Shown one piece after another: positions 48,029 through 61,807 of a DNA stretch of 64,000 bases (the stretch's first letter is position 1; each line of letters begins with the position of its first letter). Source of the DNA: Centroberyx gerrardi (taxonomy: Eukaryota; Chordata; Actinopteri; Beryciformes; Berycidae); assembly GCF_048128805.1 (NCBI RefSeq), contig NC_135997.1:3234685-3298684 (forward strand), given 5' to 3'. The notes under the pieces are model-generated. The model ran no database searches and was not told the DNA's origin. It saw only the letters and a list, made by a program, of their open reading frames with translations. The translations under genes and the position numbers were made by a program.

Positions 48029-49062
48029 GTCAGTGTGAGCTAACTACTGAATTTGCATGATGTATGGAAGCTTGTATGGAAGCAGTCGTTTTGCAGTGTG
48101 TGTCCCAGCTGTTTCTGTGACATGCGTACATGAGCTTTTATCTGTTTTTATTGCTTCAAGACAATAATTGCTGGTCTCACCTCTGAGCTGCGATGGTGTC
48201 AGAGTCTGGCTGGAGAGATTTAGCGCGCTGCTCTTATCTCTGACGTCTGTTCCACTGCAGCCGGTCTGCAGCTGCGACTGCAGAAAGACGCACTGACACT
48301 ACAGAGGATCAGATTGCGTTGAGTGTGAGTTTCCGGAGCCTGACAGCGACATGCTCCGTCTCCTCTGCAGCTCTTTAGCCTTTCCTCCAGACACGCATGG
48401 GATGCTTCCCGGGGAGCTGGAGATGATACGGCCCGTATCGATCAGGCTCTCATATGCAGGCTGCATGTCAGACTGTGAATCAATGGGCCTAATGTGAGAG
48501 CGAACACTATCTGCTGGGGGAAAATAGGATCAGGCCCCGTGATAGACAGAGAATGGAGCCAGTGATGATGTGGAACTGGATGGGATGGTGCTGCTGCGAA
48601 GGAGTCTGGATCACTGCTCAGTAATTACAAAAAACACTTGTGTACCCCGCAGCTATAATAACCATCTGAATAGAGCTAATTGAGCTATTCAAGACTGAAA
48701 AATAAGAAATAAAATAAAGAGTAAAGAATAAATCGCACTATGTTCACTGAGCAAAGACACAAAAGCAGTTAGATCTTGCTCTGCATCTATCCTCCCACAC
48801 AATTCTTCCACTGGCAGTGTTATGTAAAGAGGAGATTTAAGCACTTCTGTTTGTTGACATCGATGCTGTGTGTATTCCAAGTATCACAGACTAAGAACAG
48901 GGTCGAACCAGTTCATAATCACCCAGTCATTGATGGAATTACATCTTAAAGAAGTCGAGTTGAGTCAAGTGGAGACAAGTAACGGTTTACTATTGAGAAA
49001 ACATGAATAGTGAACATTATCGGCTCTGATAACATTCCATTGAGAATGTTCTACTGAACCCA

Positions 49063-49459
49063 GGGGGGATGGGACGATATATCGAAATTCAATAAATCGC
49101 AATACAAAAATGTGACAATACGTATCCTGGGGCAGAAAAATGAATGGTGATATTAGCTCCATTTTATTCTGCTGTAGTAATCACAAATGAGACGGCTTGA
49201 CCATCACAATTTCACAAGCTCTCCATCCAAATTATATTATTTGCACTTTGTAATGACATTTTAAAATTGTTGTTTACATTCTAGCAGCCAATTGCATCGC
49301 TAGAAAGATTTGTGTCTCAGAAATAAACATAATTCTGCACAGTCAGACTTTGTTGTCATTGAACTGTTATTTATCACATCGGATCGTGGTTGTATCGAAT
49401 CGTGAAACCCATATCGCGTATTGAATCGTATCGTGAGATAAGCAGATCGTCTCATCCCT
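49063..49459. mobile_element. hAT-like element with GATGGGACGAT ends
   Basis: The left end GGGGATGGGACGATATATCG pairs with the right end (CGATACGATTC region, then ATCGTCTCATCCCT). The interior carries repeated CGTATCG text. Flanks (TGAACCCA and AGAGCCCA) are only roughly alike, so the target duplication is uncertain. Confidence 0.65.
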
Positions 49460-52348
49460 AGAGCCCACATGTTGTCATGCAGAATGTCAATTTGGATTTA
49501 AAAAGCATAAAACACTTGGCATGGAGTATAAAAGCATAGCTGTAGAAAAGTGAATTTGAAATGTGAGTGGCTGATGTGCCACCTTTCTTGTTAGGTATAA
49601 GCCCAAACCTTTGCATGGTTGTCTGTGGTTTACGAGCGATTTGATGTTTGCCGGCTTTTAACTCCACCCAGCTCTGCATAATTTCACATCAAGTCGCTGT
49701 CGATCAAAATCCATTTGATCAGGATACACACACTCACACCACACACGACCGTGTTATCCTACCAGAACACTTTAAATTTTGGAATATTTAACAGTTTTAT
49801 CACCTTCCTACCATCCTTCCATTAGCTGACAGCGTTTGTGACTCTGACTCTAATTTGTCCTGGTTGCATTCTATCTATCCATGCCCCAACCTTATGAATA
49901 ATGCAACAGTCTGCATTAATTATTCTTCTCTGACAAATAACAATTATCGCCAGCACTGCCACTTTTTCCATCTCACCTCTCTCACCTCTCTCATCACCTG
50001 TCTGAGCCCCCCCACCCTCTCTCAGCACGCTCTCTCCTCTCCTCTCCTGCTGTATTTCTCCCTCCTGATGTGAATCAAAGTGGAGTAAAGATGTACTAAA
50101 GCACAGAAAGGGGTTTGTTACGTGCGACTCAGCGCTGTGAGAAGCTCAGAGAAGCAGACATGGCTGGCAGAGAGCATCCTAACGTGGTGGAAGACAAAAT
50201 ATTTCTCCTGTTGGTGGAGAGAGTTAACCCTGTCACTGCCAGGACAGAAGGTGTCATCACTGTATGCTACTCATTGTGTTTAGCAAAAATAATGCTTAAA
50301 TACTCTCTTCTGGCTGTATAGTTATATATTTGCACCTATTTAGCCTGGTTCCAGACTCCTGAATTGCATCCCACTCACTTTTCAGATGGCCATTCAGTCT
50401 GAATATCAGGCTAGTACCTATTTATACTCTGGAACCCAGTGCAATATTCTCTAGACCTGTATATATTTTGGTTTATTATTATTTTTTCTTTACTAGCTTC
50501 CCATCAGTCCAACCAGTCGAGGTTCCAAAAGAGAACCATATGCATACTGTATAGATAACAACAAATCTCTTAAATTTAAATTTTTTTAATACACTATCCA
50601 TACTACTTACGAACAATAATTGTACTAGTAATATTCGGTTATTACTTTTTATATACTACCCGAAAAGAGACCTATTCCCTAATTTCTACTTTTAACTTCT
50701 TCTATAATATTGTGTTGTTTTATGTTTAATGTGAATATGGGAGTAAACCAGCAAGCAAAAATTACTTGAACGTTCAAACTTACCCAGCTAATAAAACTGA
50801 TTTGGTGCCAAATTGCACAATGAAACCCTACATTGAGGCATCAATGCTATTGATTACTTCTGCTTTGTCTATCGAGTGCTGGTTCAGATCTATGGTTTCC
50901 GCCTTACTGCTCAGGCTGAATGAATTTGTATCCAGCAGCACACGATCTTGAAATCCACTGCATAGCTGTGTGCAGCCTAAAGCTAACAGCGCGTCCCTCA
51001 GGATTACAGGCAGAGCGCCGCAGTCATCCGCCTGCTGAAGCCACACAGCAGCAGCAGCATTGCATTTCAGTCATTTGCAGGATTTGCTCTGGATTGTCTG
51101 TGGATGCTGTCGATAAGCAGAGAGCTCGACTTGTCAGCCTGTCCAGATTCTGAACAGTCAGGGCTACAGAACTTGAGTCCGGTCTCCACACATTTCTGAC
51201 ATCTTGGACTTTATTGTCATCCGTTATTAGATGCTAGTTTGACTTTTTCCTGCCTATCTAAAATATAAAAAAGGAGTAATTTTCACTCCAACACCACAAA
51301 TCATTTGAGGGATTTCACCTGTAGAAACCTGTGTATGTAATGGTCTTCCTATCTTCTATGCATTGATTAGTCAAAATCTGATGCATTGATTAGTTGGATG
51401 TTGAAGGGTTTAGTAAAGAGCTTCTGCAGATAGATCTACATCTCTGTTGATCGTTAACTAACTCCTTAAGCATTATTTTGACATTTGGAAAGACATGTAG
51501 ACTATTTTGGGCTTGAGTAGGACTTGATTTGCTCTGGTTTCGGTCTTGACTCGGTCTCGACCCCCTTTGGACCTGGTCTAAATGACTTGGACTCCTTTCT
51601 ACAACCCTGATTTCTATCCTGAATTAACTGATTTAACACGAGTTCCCAAAATCTAAAATAACAAGGCTTGAGCTGTGGTAAATGATTGTTTGCAGAGCAT
51701 TTAAGTCACACTGAAATGGCATTTTGAGAGCATCGTCCTAGCAACTTCTGAGCAGCTTCCTCACCCAAAGGCTAGAGAAGCAGGTTTGTGTGAATGAATG
51801 TGAAGAAAGAAAGGCTGGTGGTGAAAAAGTGCACTGGGCTGTGAACTTTCAGCCCGTAACCATTCCACTGAACTTCTGACAGGGAGCAGATTCAAACGGC
51901 CGCGTGGGAACGGCCCACCCTGAGGCGCCGACTTCAAACAGGCGCGGACATCAAGAGACCGGCCCCGGCTTAAATGGCAGCAGCAAACCCCTCTGCCTTA
52001 CCGACGCCTTTTCTAGTCACGGGGCAGAGAACGCGGTCGCATTCATCGAAAGCCAGCGACAGTTGTGATTCAAACGAAAAGGAAAATAAAGGAAATTCTG
52101 GAATTTAGCTAGTTAGCACGCTAACATTTTGATTCGGTGCGGCATAGAGATTTTTAAAGGTTAGGGGGCAAATCAGCTGTTCACAGTGGGAATTTTGGGA
52201 TTGGCAGTGATGCTTTCCTGAGGCTGTGTTGCCTGAATTACCTCAGAAGGCTCATATTGATGTCGGTGGTTTGGGTAAAAATGAGTGAACCGAGACATTA
52301 ATCAATTTTTCAATGCGTCAGGAGGCGGGGTAGGAGGCTGAGCTGAAT

Positions 52349-52384
<36 letters not shown>

Positions 52385-53803
52385 TAGCTCAGTAATTGTG
52401 GACCTGAGGGCGCCATGAGATGCAGTGCTGGTGAGAGTATAGCTGATAAACAGAAGCTTGTTTTGCTTATTAGTATGCCTCATCCTCTATAGTGACCCGC
52501 TGTTCCAGGAAACATAATGTGTTTTTACGGCATATCGGTGTCTTTATTGCCTGCGAGGTTGGCTGGATCTCTGTCAAGCCCACAGGAAACACCTTATTTC
52601 ACAGCTCAGCTGGCAGACAGCGAGGTGGGACGAGACAATAGGGTGCTGCGCTGCTTACCGGCACAGAAAGGTCACATTGGAAACACTGATCACATCCAGG
52701 CCGTAAAAAATATCTATTCAGAGAGGGAGAGCACCCTCAAATCAAAAGTCAGTCCTGTTAAAGCATTCCTCCACTGCTTCCTTTCATGCCTGTAGTGTTC
52801 AGAGCGTGTGAGAGATTTAAAATAATTCCTAAAGATATTCTCCACCAGGCAGGACTGTTCCCACTTTTCAAGAAAATCTCTCCCAGTGTCTAAAAGGTGA
52901 TGCAGGAGTGGGTCGCCCGCCTGCTGCCTGCCTGCCTCCATGCTACAGCCCCTCCTAGTCTGTGCTGTGAATACTAATACCCAGCCAGTGGAGGAGTGCA
53001 CAGTCATCATGGCCGACAGTCTCAGACACACAGAACACAAAGGAAAGTCTGCATCTAAAAATCTATAACACCGAGAAGGCAGGGGGCGACTCTCGTGATC
53101 GCATCGGTTTCTACTAAATCCAGAATTCTAGACAAAATATTGACAGATGAAACGTTGGTAGTTTATTCATTTTCGTAAATTATTTCAAAGTGATTGACTG
53201 ACTTTCAGTTTCTCCTTCAGCGATTACATCATCTATCACATTTTTGTGTGTGGACCGAAATAGCATGAAGAGGCCCAGTTCCTCAGCAGAGACAGAGAGA
53301 CGGATTTAGATCCAGGTCACACTGCGATCAGAACGCAGCGTCCAAATCTTTATGTCATCCGTTCCACTTGGAGAGCTCTCTTGGATCGGCCATACCCTCG
53401 CATTGATTTTGAATTTGTCTTGAAGCTAGGGGCAGAGAGGCGTATATCACCAGTGCCTCGGTAAATTAACAGTTTAAAATAACATTATCTGATGAGACGT
53501 TTCCCTGGCTGCAGACACGGAGGGGCTCAGGCAGCCAAACGCCACTGACCTCCCTGATGGGCGGCATATGTGCTGAAACACAGCCAGCGGCCTTGAGCCT
53601 CGCAGCCTTAAAGTTCCTCATTTATTTTCACTCTGCCTGCCTACATTAGACACTCTGGCAAGCACATACACAGTCATCTGCATAGACACACATTCACACA
53701 GACAGAGAGAGAGACAGACAAGGCAGGCAGAGGAGGGTTACGGGTGGAGACAGGGTGACTGATATTGTCTGAGGGGAAGTGATGAGATGCTACAGTGGGG
53801 CAG

Positions 53804-54379
53804 TTAAAGGAGAAATCCACCCAGCACAGCTACAATGGAGTTTGATATCAGAAAATGTCTCAGCAATCTAAAACATCAGCGGTAAACGTCAGGTTTTGGT
53901 GTCAGTCCCTCAGAATCAAAGAGCGAGGGCTTCTTTCTAGAGCCGCCATTTTGCACCAAGAGACGTTCAACAATCATACAGGGAGAAATCCATCGTAGAA
54001 GAGGAGAGAGACCAATTTCTCCACCCACAGGAGCAGGAGAGAGACCAGAATGCAATGCAGGCTCACTTTTTCTCAACTGGAGAAACTCTCGCTGTCTTGC
54101 TCTTAGCTATCACTATCACTCTCTGCAGCTACACATATAACCCACAGCCGAATGCAACAAGTTCACACCTGTTCTCTGGGGGTTGTCGAAAGGCATTCTG
54201 GGACATGTAGGAAATTGCTAACTGACGCAGAAATAGACGAGGCAGGTTGAGGGGAAGTGGGTTCACATAAAAGGTAAATTACAACACTTCATCACAAAAT
54301 AATTCCTGGAATGCATTGAACAGCACAGATTGATGATATATAACAGTATTAGAAGATCTGAGGGGGATTTTTCCTTTAT
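53804..54379 (+). repeat. Dispersed repeat, family B, copy A (most complete)
   Basis: Terminal inverted pair TTAAAGGAGAAATCCACCC and GGGGGATTTTTCCTTTAT. The interior includes GGTTTTGGTGTCAGTCCCTC, GCTTCTTTCTAGAGCCGCCA, AATCATACAGGGAGAAATCC and GGGACATGTAGGAAATTGC. No transposase-like frame. Best guess: a non-autonomous DNA transposon. Confidence 0.8.
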
Positions 54380-55089
54380 ATCAGTGTTCATATCAACCAA
54401 TAGAATTAGTTATATGGTCATAAGAAAAAAAAAGAAATGTGGCTCCAGTAGAGAACCTCAAGAACAGAGTGTTCTTGTCAATTTGAAACCATTTGTGGCC
54501 CTTTATAACCCCCCAAAGACCCTCGCTGAGTCCCTAAGGAGCCATACAGTACTGATGGACTATTACGTCATGATGAAATTGATACGTCTGACACATAGGT
54601 AATCAGTCCATCCATCATTGTGTGTCCATTAGTCAGTGGCGTCTCAGAGAGCGTATCAGTCCCCAGCACACCTTCTCCTCGCCCACCGCTGGGTTTCCTT
54701 TTGCAGAGATTGACTGATGAGGCGCAGGGACAGTCTGGCAACATGAAAGATCACTTTTCATCCCTGGAGAGGAGGAAGAGGAGGAGGAGGGGGAGGAGGG
54801 GGCAGTAATGGGCTCCATGAATGCAGCTGTCGCCCCCACTATGCAATTAATAAAGACTCAATGGTGCTACAATCCAGACTGATGGTGGATAAACAAAACC
54901 TGGTCACATCCAGCCCTCATCAGGAGGCTCTCAGGGGAAATGTGTTCAACAGTAGGCAGTGAAGCTCATTGGATGTTAGCATGTGGCTCGGTACACACAG
55001 TACCTGTAAACACACACTGTATATCTACACATCTCTGCAGATTTACTATCATCTATTCACCCACATGTCCACCTATCCACCTCTCTGGT

Positions 55090-55490
55090 CACCAGTGTTG
55101 AAGGAAACTCAGATTACTTTTCTGTGGGAACTAGTAACTGAATGTGTTACTTCTGCAATTCATGCAATCCTTTACTATTTTTTTAAAATTAGAATGTTGT
55201 TACTTTAATTTTTCTCTCATATTGTTTTAATTATTGCTTAATAGTAGCTAAAAGTGAAAATGGATCAACATTTCATACAGACAACATGCTGCTAAAACAC
55301 AATCTAAGTGACATAAATTTGACTTGACATAAATGAGAATAAAAACAGGTGAGCAGTCTTACATTGCATTTTAAAACACACTTGGCAGCACAAGCTGTAT
55401 TGCTGTGGCATGTTTTGAGTACTGTAACAAGTTACTTTTAATAAAGAGTAACTTTGTAACGTAACTAGTTACTTTTTAGGTTAATTAATG
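55090..55490. repeat. GTTACTTTT-type dispersed repeat (tentative)
   Basis: The left part has GTGTTGAAGGAAACTCAGAT and GGGAACTAGTAACTG; the right part has TAACTAGTTACTTTTTAGG. This matches a very common fish repeat built from ACTAGTTACTTT. Confidence 0.5.
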
Positions 55491-55947
55491 ATCTAAAGTG
55501 ACTAACTAACCAACAAAGCAAATTGAATTGAATTGAATTGACTAACTAACTCGCAACCATCCAAAACATGGAATCAGAAGTGCTTACGTTCATGTGCTGG
55601 GGGGAAATCTGATATCCAGGATTTTCAAGTCGACTGCTAAACAGTGTTTTTGTGGAAAAATCAAACCTGGTAGACAAACAATAAACAAACATGGCCGTCC
55701 TACAGCTTAACAAGCTAATTTAACTTAATTTCAACTAATATTAGCTATGATGGTTGGTCTGGCTCACTACAAACATGTAATAAAGGAGCGTATGTATAGG
55801 TGCGTAAGTATTTTTTTCCTGTGAAACCATGTTGAGAAGGTTAAAGGTCAGACTTTCCGATTTCATCATCCAAATTTGACTGGCATTTTTACAATATGTC
55901 CGCTAGCACGTGAATGGAGTGTTCACATGTGACACACTTGAATACCC

Positions 55948-55949
<2 letters not shown>

Positions 55950-55996
<47 letters not shown>

Positions 55997-56159
55997 ACAC
56001 ACACACACACACACAAAGGCTGACTGGGTGTTCGTGGAGCGTGACGGACATTATAGCAGGTTGAATCTGACAGGCAGGGAGAGATGAGTGATGGCCGCCA
56101 CAGAGCAGAGGCTGCCAAGGGAGCTGAGCCTCAATATTAAAGACCTTTCACACACACAA

Positions 56160-56196
<37 letters not shown>

Positions 56197-56201
56197 CACA
56201 C
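55950..56201. repeat. Two (AC)n microsatellites
   Basis: Tracts at 55950-56015 and 56151-56201, separated by unique sequence. Reading frames through them are compositional artefacts. Confidence 0.95.
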
Positions 56202-57339
56202 TCATGCATGCAGAGCACACACAGGTATAGTGCACATCTATTACTACATTCCCCCCATGTACACACAACAGACATGCTGGCGGTGAGGAAAAAGGGCAGA
56301 GCAAACAATATGCACAGAGTGATGGAGGCAGATGCATCATGAGTGGGCAGTAACATGCTACTGCAGTGTCAGCAAGCATATCGTTCCTGTTGACAACTGC
56401 ATTACGACCACACTGTATTATTAAATACACTTAGTGTCTATTTGATTTCTCTCTTGCGCTTTTTTAAAATTCCTTTTCTAACACTCGTTCATACTTTTTC
56501 CCTCTCTTGGGCGATTTTATAACAATGCTGAGCCAACAGAAGGGCTAGTTATGAGTTTTGCGTTCTGTTTCTAGCTTACAGTAATCTGTTTCTCTATTGA
56601 TTTCTGCCTGAGACGGACTCATATGTACAGCAAAGCAAAGCAAATTGCAAAGACATGCTTTGAAAAGCAATTCCACGCCAACCAGCAGGATATTGATCGC
56701 TGTCGTTAAGAAAAAAAACTAACCAGAGGGGACGACTCGCAATCTGTGTCATTGTTAGTTATCTAATGCATTGTTAAAAACTTAACGACGTGCCTCAGAA
56801 AATTGCAGGCGTCGTCAACAGAGCTCGTCCTGGGTGGGGTGTGGAGCCGCTGGACTGATTAATAATTCAGTGGCCGTTATTGATCGGTCGCTCCGTTTCT
56901 CTGCAGTGAAGGCCGTACATCAACAGGGAGGGTCCCAGTCCTGCTCCAGTGCCTTTCATCTATGATAACACATGCCTATGCACACACACATGCACACACA
57001 CCCACACACACCGACACACACAAACACCATACTAGCTACGTGTACATAAGACCTAAATCAAAAGCGAATGACGGTGAAATGACTGTAATGAAGAAGTGAA
57101 TTGACTGTAATGCGAACTGCTTTATGAAAGGAGAGAATCTGGTGGGATGTTAATGATGTCCTTGGGGGGGAGGATGGGGAGAAGGGGAGGGGGGGGGGGG
57201 GGGGTAATACAAGTACAACATGATCCCATCGAAGCTAAGGCACAGCAGCAGTGGAGAGCTACACAATGTGCCAGTTCACTAAGGCATTCTGGGAGTCAGC
57301 GCTGCTCACTTTAAAATTATTTTTCCTGTTTGTCTTCTT

Positions 57340-57600
57340 ATTGTCCATCGACATCGGGCGTTTCCACCCGTCTGTCCGTCTGTCACACCACTGGACCGAT
57401 TTTGACAAAACGTACACAGGTTGGCCTGATGGAGGCGCTCTAATTAAAGGTCAACATTTCAAACTTCGAGAGGCCGTAACTGCTGCTCCACTCTTCCAAT
57501 TATGAGAGACAATGCTTTCTGCCACTGTGTTCCAGTTAAAAAGTTACACTGGTTGGCCCAATGGGGGCGCTATATTTATAGGCGAAAATTTGAACACCAG
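57340..57600 (+). repeat. Dispersed repeat, family F (map1a intron)
   Basis: Units of the form ACCGATTTTGACAAAACGTA, GGTTGGCCTGATGGAGGCGC and AATTAAAGGTCAACATTTC. Further units occur at 58170-58300, 58360-58450 and 59170-59290, and in reverse at 31430-31690. Confidence 0.55.
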
Positions 57601-57612
57601 CGTGACATCTCA

Positions 57613-58166
57613 GGCCACATCCACACTGACTTTTGCTACGTTTACGCCTAGCGTCCACACTACTCCGTTTTCGGACCCCTAAAACGGAGACTTTTGAAAA
57701 CGCTGCTGACCCCGTTTTAGTTCGAAAACTCCAGGATTGTGTTTTAGTCTGGACGGGCGGAAACGGAGACTTTTGAAAACGATTTGAAGACGCCCACGTT
57801 CGCTTCCTGATTGGGTCTTATCAGTCGCGACGCCCGCCTTGACCGCCTTATACTCGTGTGTTACTTTCAGTAACAGTTCCACCTCGTCGTCGGTCCAAGC
57901 AAAGAAATCTCTGGTCGTACTTTTCGCCATTGCTGTTCTTCCTCCGTAGTGTTTTCTGCAACTAAGCAACCAACCGCAGAGTAGACAATCTGCTTCCTGT
58001 TTACACCGGCACGCGCATGCCCAGTGTACGTGAATGGTCATGTGATATGCATTTTCAGGCGTGTTAGTATGGATGAAGATTATTTCTGAAACGCTCGTGT
58101 GGACGGAGATCGTTTTCGCTTTAAAACGCCGTTTTAAAACGAAAACGTATTAGTGTGGATGTGGCC
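57613..58166. mobile_element. PIF/Harbinger-type element with TCA target duplication
   Basis: A 554-bp element with perfect 14-bp inverted ends (GGCCACATCCACAC and GTGTGGATGTGGCC). It is flanked by the 3-bp duplication TCA (57610-57612 and 58167-58169), the hallmark of PIF/Harbinger insertion. It interrupts a family F repeat, which resumes after the right end (58170 on). On the minus strand it retains the start of a Myb/SANT-like protein. Confidence 0.85.
57679..57930 (-). pseudogene. Truncated Harbinger Myb/SANT-like protein
   Basis: From ATG at 57930 the frame reads MAKSTTRDFFAWTDDEVELL then LKVTHEYKAVKAG before losing similarity. The block WTDDEVELLLKVTHEYK is typical of the Myb/SANT-like DNA-binding protein carried next to Harbinger transposases in fish; it normally continues into a WESCQSKY-like helix, absent here. 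The transposase gene is also absent, so the element can only have moved in trans. Recognition is from memory of the family. Confidence 0.65.
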
Positions 58167-59883
58167 TCAGACACAGCTGGTGTGATTTTGATGAAACTTT
58201 TGGCACTGTGTTCTGGCGTTTACAAAAATTACACTGATTGGCCTGATGGGGGCACTATAGTTAACGGTCAAAATTTCGAATTTTTGAAGGCATATAGATG
58301 AAGGCATAGATTGACATAGAACTTGCGATGAAAATTCAGCTATCCTTACAAATTAGTCTGCTACATCACCGGTCCGATTTTGATGAAACTCGGTGGGACA
58401 ATCTTGTTCCTGATTGGCTCAAGGGGCGCCTGCATCATTCATGGAGGCGGAAATGTTTACTTGCTTTGTCTTACCTTGGGTTTTAATTCTAATCTCACTC
58501 AGAAATGTATTTTTAATGAAGCTCATGCTCATGCTTGAATACAGATGAGCTGCTCCACACAGAGGATGAAGTCAGTCAGGTAGAGCAGCCGGTGATGGTG
58601 TTAACACTGCAGCACATCACTCCACTAACACTGAGCAGCCATGTGAGCTTGGCCAGCTGCTGTGAGCCGGTGTGTGATGGAGGGAGAGGAGGAGGGAGAG
58701 GAGGAAGGCTGGAATAGTTGAGATGTTGGGGAGAGAAGGGCGTGGCAGCCGTGCGTCTGAGCCGAGCACCCGGCAGCTGCCTGACATTCAGAGGAGACTG
58801 GGTGTCATCTGAGACGCTGCTGCATCACTGTGGGTGTGATGCATTGAATTTCTGTATTAGGCCATTTGCAGAAGCATTTTAAAAACCATAGCAACCATAC
58901 CTGAGGACCTGTTGGAAGACAACTGACAAGTCAGCGGAAGCACTTTGATGTTATAGAGACCTGCTGGTGAAAATGAACACATGAAAAACTTTACTTTAGA
59001 GTCAATATAAGCATATGCTTTCTTCTTTGTTTGAAATAAGAAAGTGTTATCTGATTAGTGTTAAGACAAAATAGCATTTGTAGTCAAAGTTTAAGGAAGT
59101 AACGTTTAGGGAAGTAACAGCTGTGTAAACAAATCCATGAGCTTCTTTTGCGTTGCTATGCAACAAGAGCACTTTGACAGGCCATAACTGCTACACCACC
59201 GGTCCAATTTTGATGAAACTTGAAGGGACGATGCATCTTGTTTCTGATTGGCCCAAGGGACGCCTGCATCATTGTTGTAGTGTTTGCCACAGTTGATTCT
59301 TTTGATAGTTATGAAGACAAATCTGTATATGTAAGGATCATGGCCATACCATTAATGGATTTATTTCTCAAAAACATTCACTAATCTTTAACTTTTTGGG
59401 TATCAAATTTACCTGACTAGATATAATTAAAGGGAAATGTCACAGAATTCAAATGTATATATCTATATATCTATATCCTACGGTTTTCATCAGTCCAATC
59501 TGTATTTGCTTTTACAGCAAAATGAACTTCATATTTAGCAGTGTGGCTCTACTGCTTGTTGCTTTGAAAATGACTTGCTCATGTAGACAAATTTAAACTG
59601 AGCTGTCCAAAATGCTAGATGCTGTAATACAAACACTAAACTGCTAAGATGCACCTTGATGAAAAAGTTTTAAAATCCCTGCTGCAGTGAAACTTGACTC
59701 AACTCAAAGCAGATGAATGACAGTTAAGTCACATATAACTTTGTGAATTTGTTTTGTCTCCCCACTTTTGTGAGCTATTTCTGTATCAAAGGAAACAAAC
59801 TTTGTACGATCCAATAAAAGTAGAGACAGTGTTTCCGACGGAGAAAGCGATAATGAAATGTCTAGACTACAACACTGTCATCC

Positions 59884-59886
<3 letters not shown>

Positions 59887-59948
<62 letters not shown>
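59887..59948. repeat. (CT)n microsatellite
   Basis: About 31 perfect CT units. Confidence 0.97.
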
Positions 59949-59950
<2 letters not shown>

Positions 59951-61163
59951 TCATGCCAAGTCAAATATTCTGATTCATGGTTCATATTTGTATATTTTCG
60001 GGTTGGGTCGGCAGAGCTCACGGTCTATTTCGGTTCGGCTCTGTCCCACCCAGCAGCTGCTGTTTGAGTCACAGCTGCTTGAAAAATCCCCTTCCCAGAA
60101 CACAGTCCACTTGCTTCCCATAGAATAATAATAACTAACTGTATTTATATAGCTGAACTATATTTGTATATTGTCAACCTCCCATATAGGACTGGTCTAT
60201 AATTTGGGACTCATTTCCACAATAAGATGCTAATGTGTGTAGATCTACCTTCCACAAAGAAAGCAATGTAATGTAACAATATGGTCATTATAATATTATA
60301 TAATGGGTCAATGACAAATAAGGTTTCCAGAAGACAAAAAAAAATCTGACTCACATGTCCAGGAAAAACAGTCTGACTAAAATGGATGAATGTATTCTGT
60401 GTATACATTCAGTATTTGTTTCATAGCTTTTAAAATTACATTTTTGTTTTTCCAAGATTTCTGATTTTACCACAAAATGTGAAGTGATGCAACTGTATAA
60501 ACATTTTAAATAATGCACTTTCACTGTATTTACAACCACTGAAGTGTCAAAAATGCATGTAAATATTTGATTGTATTGAGAAAATTGTCCTTTTTGTTGC
60601 AGCTTTGTTCTCGTTGTGTATGTTATAAACTCCAAAAATGAATGAATGAATGTGGTTTGTTATGAAGCAGATATTGCAGAATAATTTGATATATTACATG
60701 TGTTCCTTTTTTTGTAAAATAATAATGCATGTCACGTCATTGACCCTAAAATACATAATATTACAGGATTATTCCATGATACATGTAATCTAATCGGAAA
60801 CATTGAGTACCATTACTACTATGACAGCTGAATAATTGTAAATGATTTGCACTGTCTCCTATCAACTGGTCATATTCTTCTGCCTTATACTGCCCACCCA
60901 CCCGCTGCAGATTAAGCTCCATCCACCCAACAGCAGAGCGGGGTCAGTGTTGTGTTGAGGGTCACTGCTGTAATCCTCAGCAGGAGGATCAGAGCAGTGT
61001 GTGTTGCTGTGAAGGGGCTGAGCGCAGCTTCATTAACAGGCAGGCATGCAGAGATATGAAGAGCTTTAGGGCAGATGAAGGACGATGTTTTAGGATCCAT
61101 CTGGTTTCATCCTGTTTGAGATCCTAGCTGCATGCACATGGAAGCTGCTGATACACAGCAGCC

Positions 61164-61807
61164 ATTTAAAGGGAAAATCTGATCCCTCAGATACTCTTAC
61201 ACTGTTCATCAATCTGTGATGTTCAACACGTTTCAGGAGTTATTTTGTGACAAAGTATTGTAATTTACCTTTTTTGATGAACCAACTTTCCCTCGACCTG
61301 CCTCGTCTACTTCTACTTCAGTTAGTGATTTCCTACATTTCCCAGAATGCCTTTTGACAACCCCCAGAGAAGGGCCACTTGTTCCTTTCAGCTGTGGGTT
61401 TTACGTGTAGCTGGAGAGAGTGATAGTGATAGGAATAACATAGTAAGAGCAAGAGAGTAATCTGCTCCTGTGGGTGGAGAAATTGGTCTCTCTCCTCTTC
61501 TACGATGGATTTCTCCCTGTATGATTGTTGAACGTCTCTTGGTGCAAAATGGCGGCTCTAGAAAGAAGCCCTCGCTCTTTGATTCTGAGGGACTGACACC
61601 AAAACCTGACGTTTACTGTTGATGGGTTAGATCCTGAAATATTTTCTCATATCAATATTCCAGCAGCTACCATTGTAGCTGCTGGAAATATCTGGATGTG
61701 ACGTCACCTCGTCTACGATTGGCCGGTTGTCCACAGGAAATTGAAAAATACACCAAACTACAAAATGCAACTTACACCACCAATAACTGTTTTTAAGTGT
61801 TTTAGGG
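61164..61807 (-). repeat. Dispersed repeat, family B, copy D (interrupted)
   Basis: Reverse-oriented copy. It starts TTTAAAGGGAAAATCTGATC and carries the complements of GGGGGTTGTCGAAAGGCATT, AATCATACAGGGAGAAATCC and GCCGCCATTTTGCACC. It runs to TTTTAGGG, where a family H hAT element has inserted. Confidence 0.75.

Noticed and set aside
57251-57505. An 84-aa plus frame ahead of the Harbinger element
   Set aside because: It lies within the family F dispersed repeat and has no recognisable protein similarity.
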